From positions 3,485,744 to 3,549,743 of the forward strand of contig NZ_KZ454941.1 in assembly GCF_002797375.1 (NCBI RefSeq): a stretch of 64,000 nucleotides of DNA, read 5' to 3'. Source of the DNA: Bacillus sp. FJAT-42315 (GTDB taxonomy: Bacteria > Bacillota > Bacilli > Bacillales > Domibacillaceae). Below are positions 16,937 to 25,431 of the stretch, piece by piece (within the stretch, counting starts at the first letter, position 1; the number at the start of each line of letters is the position of its first letter). The notes below the pieces were generated by a model that saw nothing but the letters and a program-made list of their open reading frames with translations, was not told the origin of the DNA and made no database searches. The translations under genes and the position numbers were made by a program.

Positions 16937-18954
16937 AAATTTGGGAAATTCTAGAGGTAGAACCTACCGGTAATATTTCGATTATAAAAAAAGCTTACGC
17001 GAAAAAATTAAAAATTCATCATCCCGACGACGATCCTGAAGGCTATCAACGCCTGCGGGAAGCCTATGATTCAGCCATAAAAAAGGCGAAACAAAACAAT
17101 AGCGAACCTTCCTTTTCATTAGAAGAAGCTAGTGAATTTGAAGAGCACGCTTTTGAAGATAGCTTTTCCCCTTCTCGGCTTGATTTCATCAATGAACTGG
17201 CCTTCACCACCATTTCGGAACATCCTGTGAACACATTTATGGAGGAGGTCGAGACGCTATATGACGATTTTTTCGCTCGAATCGAACTTGAAAACTGGGA
17301 AAAGCTATTGCAGTCGGATATCACTTGGAATGTTCAACATACTAAAACCCTACAAGATCGATTGATTTCATTTTTAGAGGATCATCATTATTTTCCTCGC
17401 CCCATCTGGGAACTCTTCGATCAAATGTTTCATTGGCGTGAGCAAGAAAAAGAACTGATCGAAGAATATGATGAAGAGACCATTCAGCTTTTGCTCCAGC
17501 ACATCAATGGTAATCAGGAAATGCGCTATCAGTTTTTTGAAAAAATTGATGACTTAGATTACGAGTTGTTCTTACAATTGCGAGAAGAAGTACAGCTAGC
17601 TCTTATGGAAAATGATCTAGAAGCAACCAAAGATTTGCTGAAAGAAGCGTATCAGCTATATTCCAAAGACCCAGATCTATTACATATGCAAGGAATTTAT
17701 TACATGCGTACAGGGCTTACAGAGCTCGCGCTGCAATCATTCAACGACGTACTCTCTATTTGTCCTGATGATCCTGATGGTCTAATATACAGAGCCCGGA
17801 TTCGATACGATAACAGTCAATTCGCTGAAGCGATCAATGATTGTCAACAGTTACTTTCCCATCACCCTAAGCATGCAAATGCCATGCTGTTAATCGTGAA
17901 ATGCTATCTCGAAATTGGTGAGGATGAACAAGCCTACAATTGGGCTGATAAGTGTCGAAAAATATCTCCTGGTCACCTAGAAATTTATTCTCGTCTTTCT
18001 CAAAGCGTGAATCCGTCTTCGGGAACACTCTCATCTGAGATAGCGGCTGAAGAAAAAGAGGGCATACAACCAGGAAAGAAACTAATTGTCTACTCAATAT
18101 TTTTAAAACGTATTAGGGGGTATATAGGATTTTTTATTATAGCTCCTTTTACCCCAATGCCATTTGAATACATAGCTCTCATGTTCATTCCCCTCATTTG
18201 GGACATCTGGAAATGCTACCAACTTTTTAAATACCATAATCTATTTTATGGGGCATCTGACATACATCGTACATCTAAAGATAAACACCGGAAACAGTTT
18301 GAACTTTACTTACAGTTATTATCATTACCTTTTGGTATCAATCCCTTGATAACGTATTATTTTGTTGACTATAAATTCACCTTCATTCGAGATCGGCTAA
18401 TTGGTAACAGACAACTTATAAAGACAATGAAAGATCATCAGAATATTAACGATGCTACGGAGCTAAAGAATACCATTAATTGGTTATTAGAAACTAACAA
18501 TCATCAACAATTTAATCAAATTCGCTATCAATTATCTGCTCTTTCAGAAAAAGCTCGAAATCAATACATTCAATCTTGGCATAAGGACAGCTCAAGATAC
18601 GCTGAGTTACTCATAGTAAATCAAGGATTACATGCTATACCCTCATCAGGTATTTCCGCCTTTTACTGGGGTTCAGTTATTTATTTATGCCGTGTTGGCA
18701 GAAGAGTTGGCTATTTAACAAAGAAAGAAGCACAGGATTATATGATAAAAGCAGTTCAGCTTTTACAACAGTCCTATTTGGGATGGAACGAATATATGAA
18801 CGCATTGATTCTAGGTAGCTATTTCTACAATTCCGATGCAGAGTTCAAATATAATCAGTATAATTTCCCTTATATTGCAATGCTTTTTGCCCATCCCAAA
18901 ACACCTTTACCAAAGATAAAATGGGATAACGATTTACTGAAAAAATTGGATTAA
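16918..18954 (+). CDS. J-domain protein with TPR region and membrane segments
   Basis: 678 residues. An N-terminal J domain (about 1-60) has HPD at 35-37 in the context HHPDDDPEGYQRLREAY, the shortened form seen in HscC partners (DjlB/DjlC type). An acidic helical region follows, then three or four TPR-like repeats (about 225-355, e.g. LLHMQGIYYMRTGLTELALQ), then a hydrophobic region near 380-430 with probable membrane helices, and a cytosolic-looking C-terminal part. GTG start; the GTG at 16933, overlapping the chaperone stop, is an alternative. Likely recruits the HscC-like chaperone to membrane-associated clients via the TPRs. Confidence 0.85.
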   Translation: MDKLSVKIWEILEVEPTGNISIIKKAYAKKLKIHHPDDDPEGYQRLREAYDSAIKKAKQNNSEPSFSLEEASEFEEHAFEDSFSPSRLDFINELAFTTISEHPVNTFMEEVETLYDDFFARIELENWEKLLQSDITWNVQHTKTLQDRLISFLEDHHYFPRPIWELFDQMFHWREQEKELIEEYDEETIQLLLQHINGNQEMRYQFFEKIDDLDYELFLQLREEVQLALMENDLEATKDLLKEAYQLYSKDPDLLHMQGIYYMRTGLTELALQSFNDVLSICPDDPDGLIYRARIRYDNSQFAEAINDCQQLLSHHPKHANAMLLIVKCYLEIGEDEQAYNWADKCRKISPGHLEIYSRLSQSVNPSSGTLSSEIAAEEKEGIQPGKKLIVYSIFLKRIRGYIGFFIIAPFTPMPFEYIALMFIPLIWDIWKCYQLFKYHNLFYGASDIHRTSKDKHRKQFELYLQLLSLPFGINPLITYYFVDYKFTFIRDRLIGNRQLIKTMKDHQNINDATELKNTINWLLETNNHQQFNQIRYQLSALSEKARNQYIQSWHKDSSRYAELLIVNQGLHAIPSSGISAFYWGSVIYLCRVGRRVGYLTKKEAQDYMIKAVQLLQQSYLGWNEYMNALILGSYFYNSDAEFKYNQYNFPYIAMLFAHPKTPLPKIKWDNDLLKKLD

Positions 18955-18968
18955 ATGCAAAGACAAGA

Positions 18969-19006
18969 AAAGGGTCCGTCCCATAAGTGATTGAGACGGA
19001 CCTTTC
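18969..19006 (+). terminator. Terminator after the J-domain gene
   Basis: GGTCCGTC (18973-18980) pairs with GACGGACC (18995-19002), extended by A/T pairs, 14-nt loop, then TTTCT. The 100 bp beyond it contain a weaker CCCAAAA...TTTTGGG inverted repeat near 19065-19093 and no gene. Confidence 0.7.
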
Positions 19007-19113
19007 TGCACCGAAAGCGATGCCATAGGTGTATTAATGGCATTTTAAAAAAAGAAGTATCATCCCAAAAATTTGCGATGCAGACTTTTGGGGCACCTCC
19101 TTTTTTTAATCTA

Positions 19114-19617
19114 TTACATTTTCGATGCTTCCATATCCATTGCGGCCCATTCTTCTTTAGACGGTCCGTAAATACCAGGGACTGTTAAACTAGCTTGACG
19201 CATAAGGACCGTCATTTGTCCGCGATGATGGATTTGATGATGAATTAAAGTCATTAAAAACAGGCCATTAGGCTGCTGCTGTCCAAAAAAATCATTTCGC
19301 TCTTGTAAATTTTCATCGGCCCATTGAGTTTTGATTGCTTCAATCAACGCTTCACTGGTCTTCGAATAATGATCTGCAATAGCTTTAGCAGAAGTTGGAA
19401 CAGGCATGTCTTGAGCAGGAGAATCAAACTTCAGCCCTGTTCGAGAAATCAACACTTGAACGACAGTAACAAGATGCCAAGCAACTTGTCCTAAATTCCA
19501 GTTTTCTGACGTAATTTCCTGTTCTAGAGACTCATCAGTAAGAGTATTGAGGATTTTCTGGGTTGCCGTTGACTCGAATTCCCACGATTTCAAAAAACCA
19601 TTTAAGCTTTGAAACAT
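19114..19617 (-). CDS. DinB / YfiT-fold family protein
   Basis: 167 residues, four-helix DinB fold. The three metal ligands are visible as His in GQVAWHLV (about 48) and the pair in HHQIHHRGQ (about 126-131). Members include thiol-dependent S-transferases such as BstA and many uncharacterised stress proteins. Reaction and thiol partner cannot be read from sequence. Monocistronic. Confidence 0.87.
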   Translation of the reverse strand: MFQSLNGFLKSWEFESTATQKILNTLTDESLEQEITSENWNLGQVAWHLVTVVQVLISRTGLKFDSPAQDMPVPTSAKAIADHYSKTSEALIEAIKTQWADENLQERNDFFGQQQPNGLFLMTLIHHQIHHRGQMTVLMRQASLTVPGIYGPSKEEWAAMDMEASKM

Positions 19618-19690
19618 TTAATCCCCTCCTACAAACTCGCTTCAATGAATCAATTCGCCGTGCTTCTAAAATTTCCTTTATTCTTTTAAA

Positions 19691-19716
19691 AAAAAGAGAG
19701 CACTAATAGCGCTCCC
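19691..19716 (-). terminator. Terminator after the nitroreductase gene
   Basis: On the minus strand GGGAGCGC pairs with GTGCTCTC (with G-U pairs) across a 5-nt loop, followed by eight T residues. Confidence 0.8.
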
Positions 19717-19727
19717 ATCTCTCTCAT

Positions 19728-20267
19728 TTACATAATCGTTAATTTTTCTTCTACCGATGTTCGCGGTCTAGAGTCAGGAATCTGTTCTGAATCAAAATAA
19801 CCTAAATGCAAAAAGCCGACAACTTTTTCTCCAGGCTGTACATTCATTAATTGTCTTGCCTTTGGGTCCCAGTTATGTGGATTCGTTTTCCACACCACGC
19901 CTAAGCCGCGTTCCCAAGCAAGCAATTGGAAGTTTTGAATTAACGCACTCGTCGCCGCAAAATCCTCTTCCCATTGCTTCTGACGCGGATCTTCTTTCAT
20001 CACAACCACTAAAAAGGCTGCTGGCTGATTAAAATAATTTCTTCTGTTTTCATGCATATCTTTTGGGTATGTAAGAATTAACTGTTCAATAAATGCTTCT
20101 TTATTTTCGGTCGGCACAAAAATAAAACGCCACGGCTCTCTCAATCCATGATTTGGTGCCCACACCGCATCATTTAGTAGCTCCACTATGACCTCTTTAG
20201 AAACTGCATCATCCTTATATCCCGTTTTAATAGACCTTCTCTCACGAATCGTTTTAGCAATAGACAC
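19728..20267 (-). CDS. Nitroreductase-family flavoprotein (YdjA-like)
   Basis: 179 residues, compact nitroreductase fold. The FMN-phosphate contact ERRSIK lies at 9-14, APNHGLREPWRFIFV (37-51) is the FMN-binding loop of this subgroup, and GVVWKTNP plus GFLHLGYFD are the distal motifs. Expected to reduce quinones, nitro-compounds or flavins with NAD(P)H in the cytoplasm. A Fur-like box lies about 55 bp upstream of its start, so iron limitation may induce it; reductases of this type can serve ferric-siderophore reduction, which is an inference. Confidence 0.88.
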   Translation of the reverse strand: MSIAKTIRERRSIKTGYKDDAVSKEVIVELLNDAVWAPNHGLREPWRFIFVPTENKEAFIEQLILTYPKDMHENRRNYFNQPAAFLVVVMKEDPRQKQWEEDFAATSALIQNFQLLAWERGLGVVWKTNPHNWDPKARQLMNVQPGEKVVGFLHLGYFDSEQIPDSRPRTSVEEKLTIM

Positions 20268-20322
20268 TCTAACAGCCTCCTAATAATTTATCAATCAACT
20301 TTATAGTACACTCATCTTAAAT

Positions 20323-20341
20323 GATAATCATTTTCATTAAA
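20323..20341. promoter_or_regulatory. Fur-like box near the nitroreductase promoter
   Basis: GATAATCATTTTCATTAAA agrees with the 19-bp Fur consensus in 15 positions. It lies 55-75 bp upstream of the nitroreductase start. Confidence 0.55.
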
Positions 20342-20486
20342 AACGTCAAAATAGATGCCTGCCTCCTCCTGTTTTTTTCAATCAGACAATACAATTCCTT
20401 TACTTACCGATAGTGTTTTAAAAAGATGATTACCATTAATCATTCATTGACAGTCTGTATTCAAAAGGATAAGATTTAATCATTAA

Positions 20487-20501
20487 TGAGAATTATTATC
20501 A
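20487..20501. promoter_or_regulatory. Fur box (7-1-7) upstream of the AraC regulator
   Basis: TGAGAAT-T-ATTATCA matches 13 of 14 positions of the Bacillus Fur 7-1-7 motif. It lies about 160 bp upstream of the AraC start within the 390-bp divergent intergenic region. Confidence 0.65.
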
Positions 20502-20660
20502 AAAAATGAAGCAAGCATTATTATTGATTAGTAACCTGGATATCCTAGTGATTTAACCCAATAATTTATGTAAAAAATGCGCAATCACTTAGAGATCTTG
20601 CTATAAAAGCTTGATCTCTTCTTGCATTTTCAACTATTTAAGCAAAAGGATGTTGCAGCT

Positions 20661-21452
20661 ATGAGCTTTGAACAGCTTTTAACGAGTATTCCCTTTTTAA
20701 AGGACGTAAAATGTTTTTCTACCACACAAAACTATACACCTAAGCAAGGGAAACATACGATCATCATTGTTAAACAAGGACATATCACCATTACAGTGGA
20801 GAATGAGCCTCCGATTACTTGTGTAGACGGTTTTATGCTACATGCTAATAAAGGACCAGTCCGTATAGAAATCCCCAAAACCAAGTCTGCTACTTATGTA
20901 TTGATCACTTATCAACTTTTTCCTGAAAATCAATACTGGGCGTTACACGGTCCAGTATTTTCCACTAGTAAAGAGAAAATATATTATATGGTGGACGAGC
21001 TTATTCGAATACGTAGTAAGGAAAACACTATGGAACTAGTCGAAGTTCAACAATTTCGAGAACGGCTTATGCTTGAGCGGATTTTATTTATTTACTTATA
21101 TGAATCAGAAATGAAAACGGACAAGGCATCAACCATGAATTATATTGAGGAGACAGTTTCTTATTTGAATCAACATTATATGTTAGAAATAAAATTGCCA
21201 TTGTTAGCAGAAAGAGCAGGATTAAGCGTAGGGCATTATACAGTGTTATTTAAAAAATATACAGGAGTGACAGTAAAAACATATCTATTGAAGCTACGAA
21301 TTGAAAAGGCCAAGCAATTCTTACTCCAATCTAATTTAACGGCAAAAGAAATAGCACTAAAAGTTGGATTTTCTGATTATTTTCATTTTAGTCGCAGTTT
21401 TAAAAAAGAGGTGGGGCGTTCGCCAACAACTTTCCGAAATATGAAAATCTAA
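20661..21452 (+). CDS. AraC-family regulator (Btr-like, siderophore uptake)
   Basis: 263 residues from ATG 20661 (AAAGGA about 10 bp upstream); a TTG at 20622 lacks a site. The N-terminal 150 residues form a cupin-like sensor region. The C-terminal 100 residues carry two helix-turn-helix units (LPLLAERAGLSVGHYTVLFK and KEIALKVGFSDYFHFSRSFK) with the closing GRSPTTFR motif. It lies between two Fur boxes and directly upstream of siderophore-uptake genes, like B. subtilis Btr beside the Feu system, but here it lacks the fused substrate-binding domain. Probably activates the downstream operon when the siderophore is present. Confidence 0.88.
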   Translation: MSFEQLLTSIPFLKDVKCFSTTQNYTPKQGKHTIIIVKQGHITITVENEPPITCVDGFMLHANKGPVRIEIPKTKSATYVLITYQLFPENQYWALHGPVFSTSKEKIYYMVDELIRIRSKENTMELVEVQQFRERLMLERILFIYLYESEMKTDKASTMNYIEETVSYLNQHYMLEIKLPLLAERAGLSVGHYTVLFKKYTGVTVKTYLLKLRIEKAKQFLLQSNLTAKEIALKVGFSDYFHFSRSFKKEVGRSPTTFRNMKI

Positions 21453-21518
21453 AGATTTGACATGTTACTTCTTAAATAAAGATATGTTCAGTGGCAATAA
21501 TAACACATACAATCTAAA

Positions 21519-21533
21519 TGATAATAATTATCA
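21519..21533 (+). promoter_or_regulatory. Perfect Fur box before the siderophore-binding protein gene
   Basis: TGATAAT-A-ATTATCA is a perfect 7-1-7 palindrome 25 bp upstream of the ATG at 21558. Iron repression of the uptake operon is strongly indicated. Confidence 0.8.
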
Positions 21534-21557
21534 AAATCATTTTAGGAGGAATAACAT

Positions 21558-22508
21558 ATGCACCATTGGACAAAACGGATGCTCAGCTTTGCTTTTATTA
21601 GCGTACTTATTTTAAGTTTATTTGCTTGCGGCAACTCCGATAAAAAAGAAACGAAAGAAGACACACCTAAAAAGACGAAAGAGGCAATTGAGATTAAACA
21701 TGCCCTCGGAACGACTGTGCTTGATAAAAAGCCAGAAAAAATTATTGCTTTAGAATTTAGTTACACCGATGCCCTGATCACTCTTGGCGTTCAACCAACA
21801 GGTGTAGCGGATGATGATAATCCGGAGCTTTTCATGGATACAGTAAGAGAACAATTAAAGGACTACACATCCATCGGCTCTCGCTACGAACCAAATATTG
21901 AAATGATCAGTTCTTTGCAACCAGATTTAATTATTGCTGATTTAAATCACCATAAAAACGTTTATGATCAATTAAAAGACATTGCACCAACTATTGTTTT
22001 AGACGACCACCAAGCAGATTATAAGCAAATGCTTGATAACTATTTAGTGATTGCAAAAGCTGTAGGAAAAGAAGCAGAAGGAAAACAGCGTTTAGAAGAA
22101 CATCAACAAAAAATTGAAGAAGCACAGCAAAAATTAGGTGAAACGGCTCTAACTGTATTACCTGCTGTAACAAATCCAGAAGGGTTGTTTGCTCATTCAG
22201 ATCATTCTTACACAGGCTCTTTTCTAACAAGCATCGGCTTTAATGATCCAGTGCAAAGTGAGGATTCTTATCCAAAATTAAGCTTGGAGCAATTGGTTGA
22301 AACGAATCCACAAGCTATTTTCTTGCTACCAGCTACAGAAGAAACGATTGTAGATGAATGGAAAAACAACCCTTTATGGCAAGAAATTGATGCTGTGAAG
22401 AACGATCAAGTATTTATAGTGGAACGTAGAGATTGGGCGCTATCACGCGGATTGATTGGTTCTGAAAAAATGATTGAGGACATCGTAAAGCATTTAGGAG
22501 AACAGTAA
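21558..22508 (+). CDS. Iron-siderophore ABC transporter substrate-binding lipoprotein
   Basis: 316 residues. Signal peptide with lipobox SLFACG (Cys24). Two-lobed FepB/FecB-type fold joined by a long helix: IIALEFSYTDALITLGVQPTG in lobe one, EMISSLQPDLIIADL, then lobe two with the DVFIVE-like strand NDQVFIVERRDW. The type is closest to ferric-dicitrate/hydroxamate-binding proteins (YfmC/FecB-like). AGGAGG site; preceded by a perfect Fur box; two permease genes follow within 1-2 bp. Exact siderophore unknown. Confidence 0.92.
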   Translation: MHHWTKRMLSFAFISVLILSLFACGNSDKKETKEDTPKKTKEAIEIKHALGTTVLDKKPEKIIALEFSYTDALITLGVQPTGVADDDNPELFMDTVREQLKDYTSIGSRYEPNIEMISSLQPDLIIADLNHHKNVYDQLKDIAPTIVLDDHQADYKQMLDNYLVIAKAVGKEAEGKQRLEEHQQKIEEAQQKLGETALTVLPAVTNPEGLFAHSDHSYTGSFLTSIGFNDPVQSEDSYPKLSLEQLVETNPQAIFLLPATEETIVDEWKNNPLWQEIDAVKNDQVFIVERRDWALSRGLIGSEKMIEDIVKHLGEQ

Positions 22509-22509
22509 A

Positions 22510-23529
22510 ATGAATACGTTTTCCCTTAGAAAGCAGAAACCTAAAATGTTTCTGCTCTTCCTTTTTTCCATCACATTTTTTCTCATTGTCATCGGTTTCT
22601 TCATTAGTTTGAAATGGGGACAAGCGACCATTTCATGGCGTGCTTTACTAGAGGCAGTGACCTATCAAGGACACGACAAAGAGCATCTTTATATTCAAAC
22701 ATTAAGAATGCCAAGAACATTTATGGCTTTTGTTATTGGTTATCATATGGCGTTAGCAGGGCTACTGACCCAGCTTGTGACGAAAAATCCAATTGCATCG
22801 CCACACGTTTTTGGTATAAATGCTGGAGCTTCCTTAGCTGTTGTTCTTGGATTAATTTTGTTTCCGAGCTTAACTTTAACCTTTTCTATTTACTTAGCAT
22901 TCATTGGGGCCATCATCGGTGCTTTTCTCGTCTTGTCGTTAGTAGGAGTTCACCAAAAGCAGCCTGTTCGAATCGCTTTAGCAGGAATTGCTGTTCATTT
23001 TCTTTTATCTTCTTTAACAGAAGGATTGATGATCATGAATCAACATTCAACGGATAGCATGATCTTCTGGCTAGTTGGAGCTGTCGATCAAGTAGGGTGG
23101 TCAGATCTACAAACGATCTTTCCTTGGTCTATCATTGGGAGTATTGCTTTATTATTAATGTTGCCTTCGTTTAAGCTTTTACTTATTGATGATGAGGTAG
23201 CTATTGGTCTTGGGCAAAGGGTTTTGCTAGTCAAATGGATGGCGCTACTCATCGTTACCTTGTTAGCAGGATCAGCCGTCGCTATTTGTGGACCAATCGC
23301 TTTTGTGGGACTGTTAGTTCCTCATATTGCACGTTTATTAGTCGGCAACAAGCTAGGGCTGCTTTTCCCATTTACTGGACTATTAGGTGGTTTGCTACTT
23401 ATTTATGCCGATTTCTTTAGTCGTTTTATTGCCTATCCTTATGAATCGCCAGTCGGGATTTTAACAGCAATTATTGGTGGACCTTTCTTTATTTATTTAG
23501 CTCGTAAGAAAGGAGGAGCCATCTCATGA
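22510..23529 (+). CDS. FecCD-family iron-siderophore permease, subunit 1
   Basis: 339 residues with about nine or ten membrane segments. FecCD signatures: LRMPRTFMAFVIGYHMALAG, NPIASPHVFGINAGAS, and the ATPase-contact loop GPIAFVGLLVPHIARLLVG near 265-285. Starts 1 bp after the binding-protein stop and overlaps subunit 2 by 4 bp. Forms the heterodimeric channel with subunit 2. Confidence 0.93.
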   Translation: MNTFSLRKQKPKMFLLFLFSITFFLIVIGFFISLKWGQATISWRALLEAVTYQGHDKEHLYIQTLRMPRTFMAFVIGYHMALAGLLTQLVTKNPIASPHVFGINAGASLAVVLGLILFPSLTLTFSIYLAFIGAIIGAFLVLSLVGVHQKQPVRIALAGIAVHFLLSSLTEGLMIMNQHSTDSMIFWLVGAVDQVGWSDLQTIFPWSIIGSIALLLMLPSFKLLLIDDEVAIGLGQRVLLVKWMALLIVTLLAGSAVAICGPIAFVGLLVPHIARLLVGNKLGLLFPFTGLLGGLLLIYADFFSRFIAYPYESPVGILTAIIGGPFFIYLARKKGGAIS

Positions 23530-24506
23530 AAAGAACGCTCATATTTATTTGTTCTTCTGCATTGCTAATAGCTTTTTTTCTTTTGTCCTTAAGTGTTGGC
23601 GCCGTTTCTATTCCCATTCAAGATTTATGGCTTAGTCTGTTTCAAACGGATACCCCTTTCACTTTTATTATCTGGGAATATCGATTGCCTCGTGCTGTCA
23701 TTAGTATTCTTGCAGGCTTTGGATTAGCAGTAGCAGGCGTCATATTACAAAGCCTTGTTCGCAACCCATTAGCAAGCCCTGATGTCATCGGTCTAACGAA
23801 AGGAGCGGGTTTTTTTGCCGCGTTGGTCATCTTTCTGTTCCCTAGTGCTCCTAAATATGTTTTGCCAATTTCCGCCTTAATGGGTGCATTTTTAGTGTTT
23901 CTTCTGCTTTTGCTTTTAAGTAAGCGTTTGACGTTAAGTCCAGCATCCTTTGCATTAGTTGGTATAGCATTAGGCGCAATTTTTCAATCAGGCATTCAAT
24001 ACTTACTTGTTAAGTACCCTACTGATATTAATATGGCGTTATTATGGATGTCAGGGAGTTTGTGGGGCAGAGGTTGGAGCGAGGTGCTATCCCTTTTTCC
24101 ATGGATCATCATTCTTCTTCCCGTTGCATGGGGGCAATACCCTAAGTTAAATATTTTTCAGTTAGGTGATGAATATAGCCAATCTTTAGGGCTTGATCTA
24201 ATTCGGCAACGTTTTTGGTTATTGCTGCTCTCTGTTACATTAGCAGGTGTTTCAGTAGCGGCAGTAGGTTCTATCGGTTTTATTGGATTAATTGCCCCGC
24301 ATATCGCTCGTCAGCTTGTCGGTGGGCGACATCAGCTATTAATTCCGTTAGCAGCATTAATTGGCGCTAACTTAATGTTATTAGGTGATAGCATAGGCAG
24401 AATGCTCATTATTCCTAGAGAGGTTCCAGTCGGTGTAATGACCGCCATCATCGGTGCTCCTTATTTTATATTTTTATTAAGGAAGGAATATAGAAAGAAA
24501 GGGTAA
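23526..24506 (+). CDS. FecCD-family iron-siderophore permease, subunit 2
   Basis: 326 residues, same fold as subunit 1: YRLPRAVISILAGFGLAVAG, NPLASPDVIGLTKGAG, and the coupling loop GSIGFIGLIAPHIARQLVG. Translationally coupled to subunit 1. No ATPase gene follows: the operon ends here and a guanidine riboswitch unit begins 120 bp later. The transporter must borrow an ATPase encoded elsewhere, as Bacillus Feu, Yfi and Yxe systems do with YusV. Confidence 0.93.
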   Translation: MKRTLIFICSSALLIAFFLLSLSVGAVSIPIQDLWLSLFQTDTPFTFIIWEYRLPRAVISILAGFGLAVAGVILQSLVRNPLASPDVIGLTKGAGFFAALVIFLFPSAPKYVLPISALMGAFLVFLLLLLLSKRLTLSPASFALVGIALGAIFQSGIQYLLVKYPTDINMALLWMSGSLWGRGWSEVLSLFPWIIILLPVAWGQYPKLNIFQLGDEYSQSLGLDLIRQRFWLLLLSVTLAGVSVAAVGSIGFIGLIAPHIARQLVGGRHQLLIPLAALIGANLMLLGDSIGRMLIIPREVPVGVMTAIIGAPYFIFLLRKEYRKKG

Positions 24507-24629
24507 AAAAAGGTACTTATCACTCCCCACCCTTGACAAACTAAAGCTTAGAAATCACTATGTAGTTAGTAGCTTCCATATCAAAATTGAATAAAGCGCA
24601 AACAGTGAATTTTGTTTGTGAAATATGCT

Positions 24630-24718
24630 TTCTAGGGTTCCGCAGATAATACAACTGGTCTGGTCCGAGAGAAAGCTCACAGCGCTTTGCTGTGTCACGG
24701 AAGGATAAAAGCCTGGGA
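24630..24718 (+). promoter_or_regulatory. Guanidine-I riboswitch (ykkC/yxkD leader), aptamer
   Basis: Carries the conserved blocks of the ykkC motif in order: TTCTAGGGTTCCG, ACTGGTCTGGTCCGAGAG, a variable AGC...GCT hairpin (ACAGCGCTTTGCTGT), CACGGAAGGATAAAAGCC and TGGGAG. It lies immediately before two small multidrug resistance genes. Guanidinium binding relieves premature termination, turning on export. Confidence 0.93.
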
Positions 24719-24748
24719 GATTATTTTTGATAATCTCTCAGGCTTTTT
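24710..24748 (+). terminator. Riboswitch-controlled terminator
   Basis: AAAGCCTG-g-GAGATTAT pairs with ATAATCTC-t-CAGGCTTT (17-bp stem including one G-U pair, 5-nt loop), then TTTTTT. Its 5' arm includes the AAAGCCTGGGAG end of the guanidine aptamer, so ligand binding and termination are mutually exclusive. Confidence 0.9.
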
Positions 24749-24775
24749 TGCTTACATATTAAGGAGGACGATGAA

Positions 24776-25117
24776 ATGGATAAGGATTGGTTGAAAGTAT
24801 TTATAGCAGCTTTTTTTGAAGTGTTCTGGGTGATTGGGTTAAAACATGCGGATTCTTTTTGGACTTGGACTGGCACCTTGATCTCTATCTTCATTAGCTT
24901 TTATATGATGATTATGGCCGGAAAGAAATTACCTGTTGGAACCGTCTATGCCGTTTTTGTAGGGTTAGGAACGGCCGGAACCGTTTTGTCGGAAATTTTA
25001 TTTTTCGGAGAACCCGTTAAAATAGCGAAACTGTTGCTTATTCTCGTATTATTAATCGGCGTGATTGGATTAAAGCTGGTCACAAAAAGTGACCATTCGG
25101 AAGGAGCGGAGTCATAA
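24776..25117 (+). CDS. ykkC: SMR-family guanidinium exporter subunit (YkkC-like)
   Basis: 113 residues, four membrane helices, SMR family. The membrane-embedded glutamate in helix 1 is in [15 protein letters not shown], and [23 protein letters not shown] is the helix 3 signature of Gdx/SugE-type exporters. AAGGAGG 8 bp before ATG. Overlaps the second subunit by 1 bp and sits under a guanidine-I riboswitch, so it should export guanidinium as a heterodimer with YkkD. Confidence 0.92.
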   Translation: MDKDWLKVFIAAFFEVFWVIGLKHADSFWTWTGTLISIFISFYMMIMAGKKLPVGTVYAVFVGLGTAGTVLSEILFFGEPVKIAKLLLILVLLIGVIGLKLVTKSDHSEGAES

Positions 25118-25431
25118 TGGCTTGGATACCTCTCATTTTAGCAGGTATGTTTGAAATGCTTGGAGTTGTGATGATTAATAAATTTCATCAAGATAAAAAC
25201 TTGTCATCATTTATATATATGATCGTTAGTTTTAGCGCGAGCTTTCTGTTCCTTGCTATAGCAATGAAATCACTGCCGATGGGAACAGCCTATGCGATTT
25301 GGACAGGAATCGGCGCTTCTGGTGGTGCGATTTTAGGAATGCTTCTATACAACGAACCGAAAAATTGGCCGCGATTGCTTTTTATTAGCATGGTGCTTGG
25401 AGCAGCGATTGGATTAAAGCTTATCTCTTAA
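25117..25431 (+). CDS. ykkD: SMR-family guanidinium exporter subunit (YkkD-like)
   Basis: 104 residues, four membrane helices. Helix 1 glutamate in LAGMFEMLGVVMINKFHQ, helix 3 GTAYAIWTGIGASGGAILGMLLY. Start codon shares a base with the stop of ykkC. Second half of the paired exporter. Its 3' end overlaps the end of the convergent DUF2238 gene by about 10 bp. Confidence 0.92.
   Translation: MAWIPLILAGMFEMLGVVMINKFHQDKNLSSFIYMIVSFSASFLFLAIAMKSLPMGTAYAIWTGIGASGGAILGMLLYNEPKNWPRLLFISMVLGAAIGLKLIS

Noticed and set aside
18991-19110. Insertion-sequence end after the J-domain gene
   Set aside because: The GGTCCGTC inverted repeat is adequately explained as a terminator and there is no transposase remnant.
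24508-24545. Third copy of the GCCTGTCACTCCCCGA repeat
   Set aside because: Only the first 17 nt or so resemble the core; the rest diverges, so it was kept as a possible relic and not annotated.
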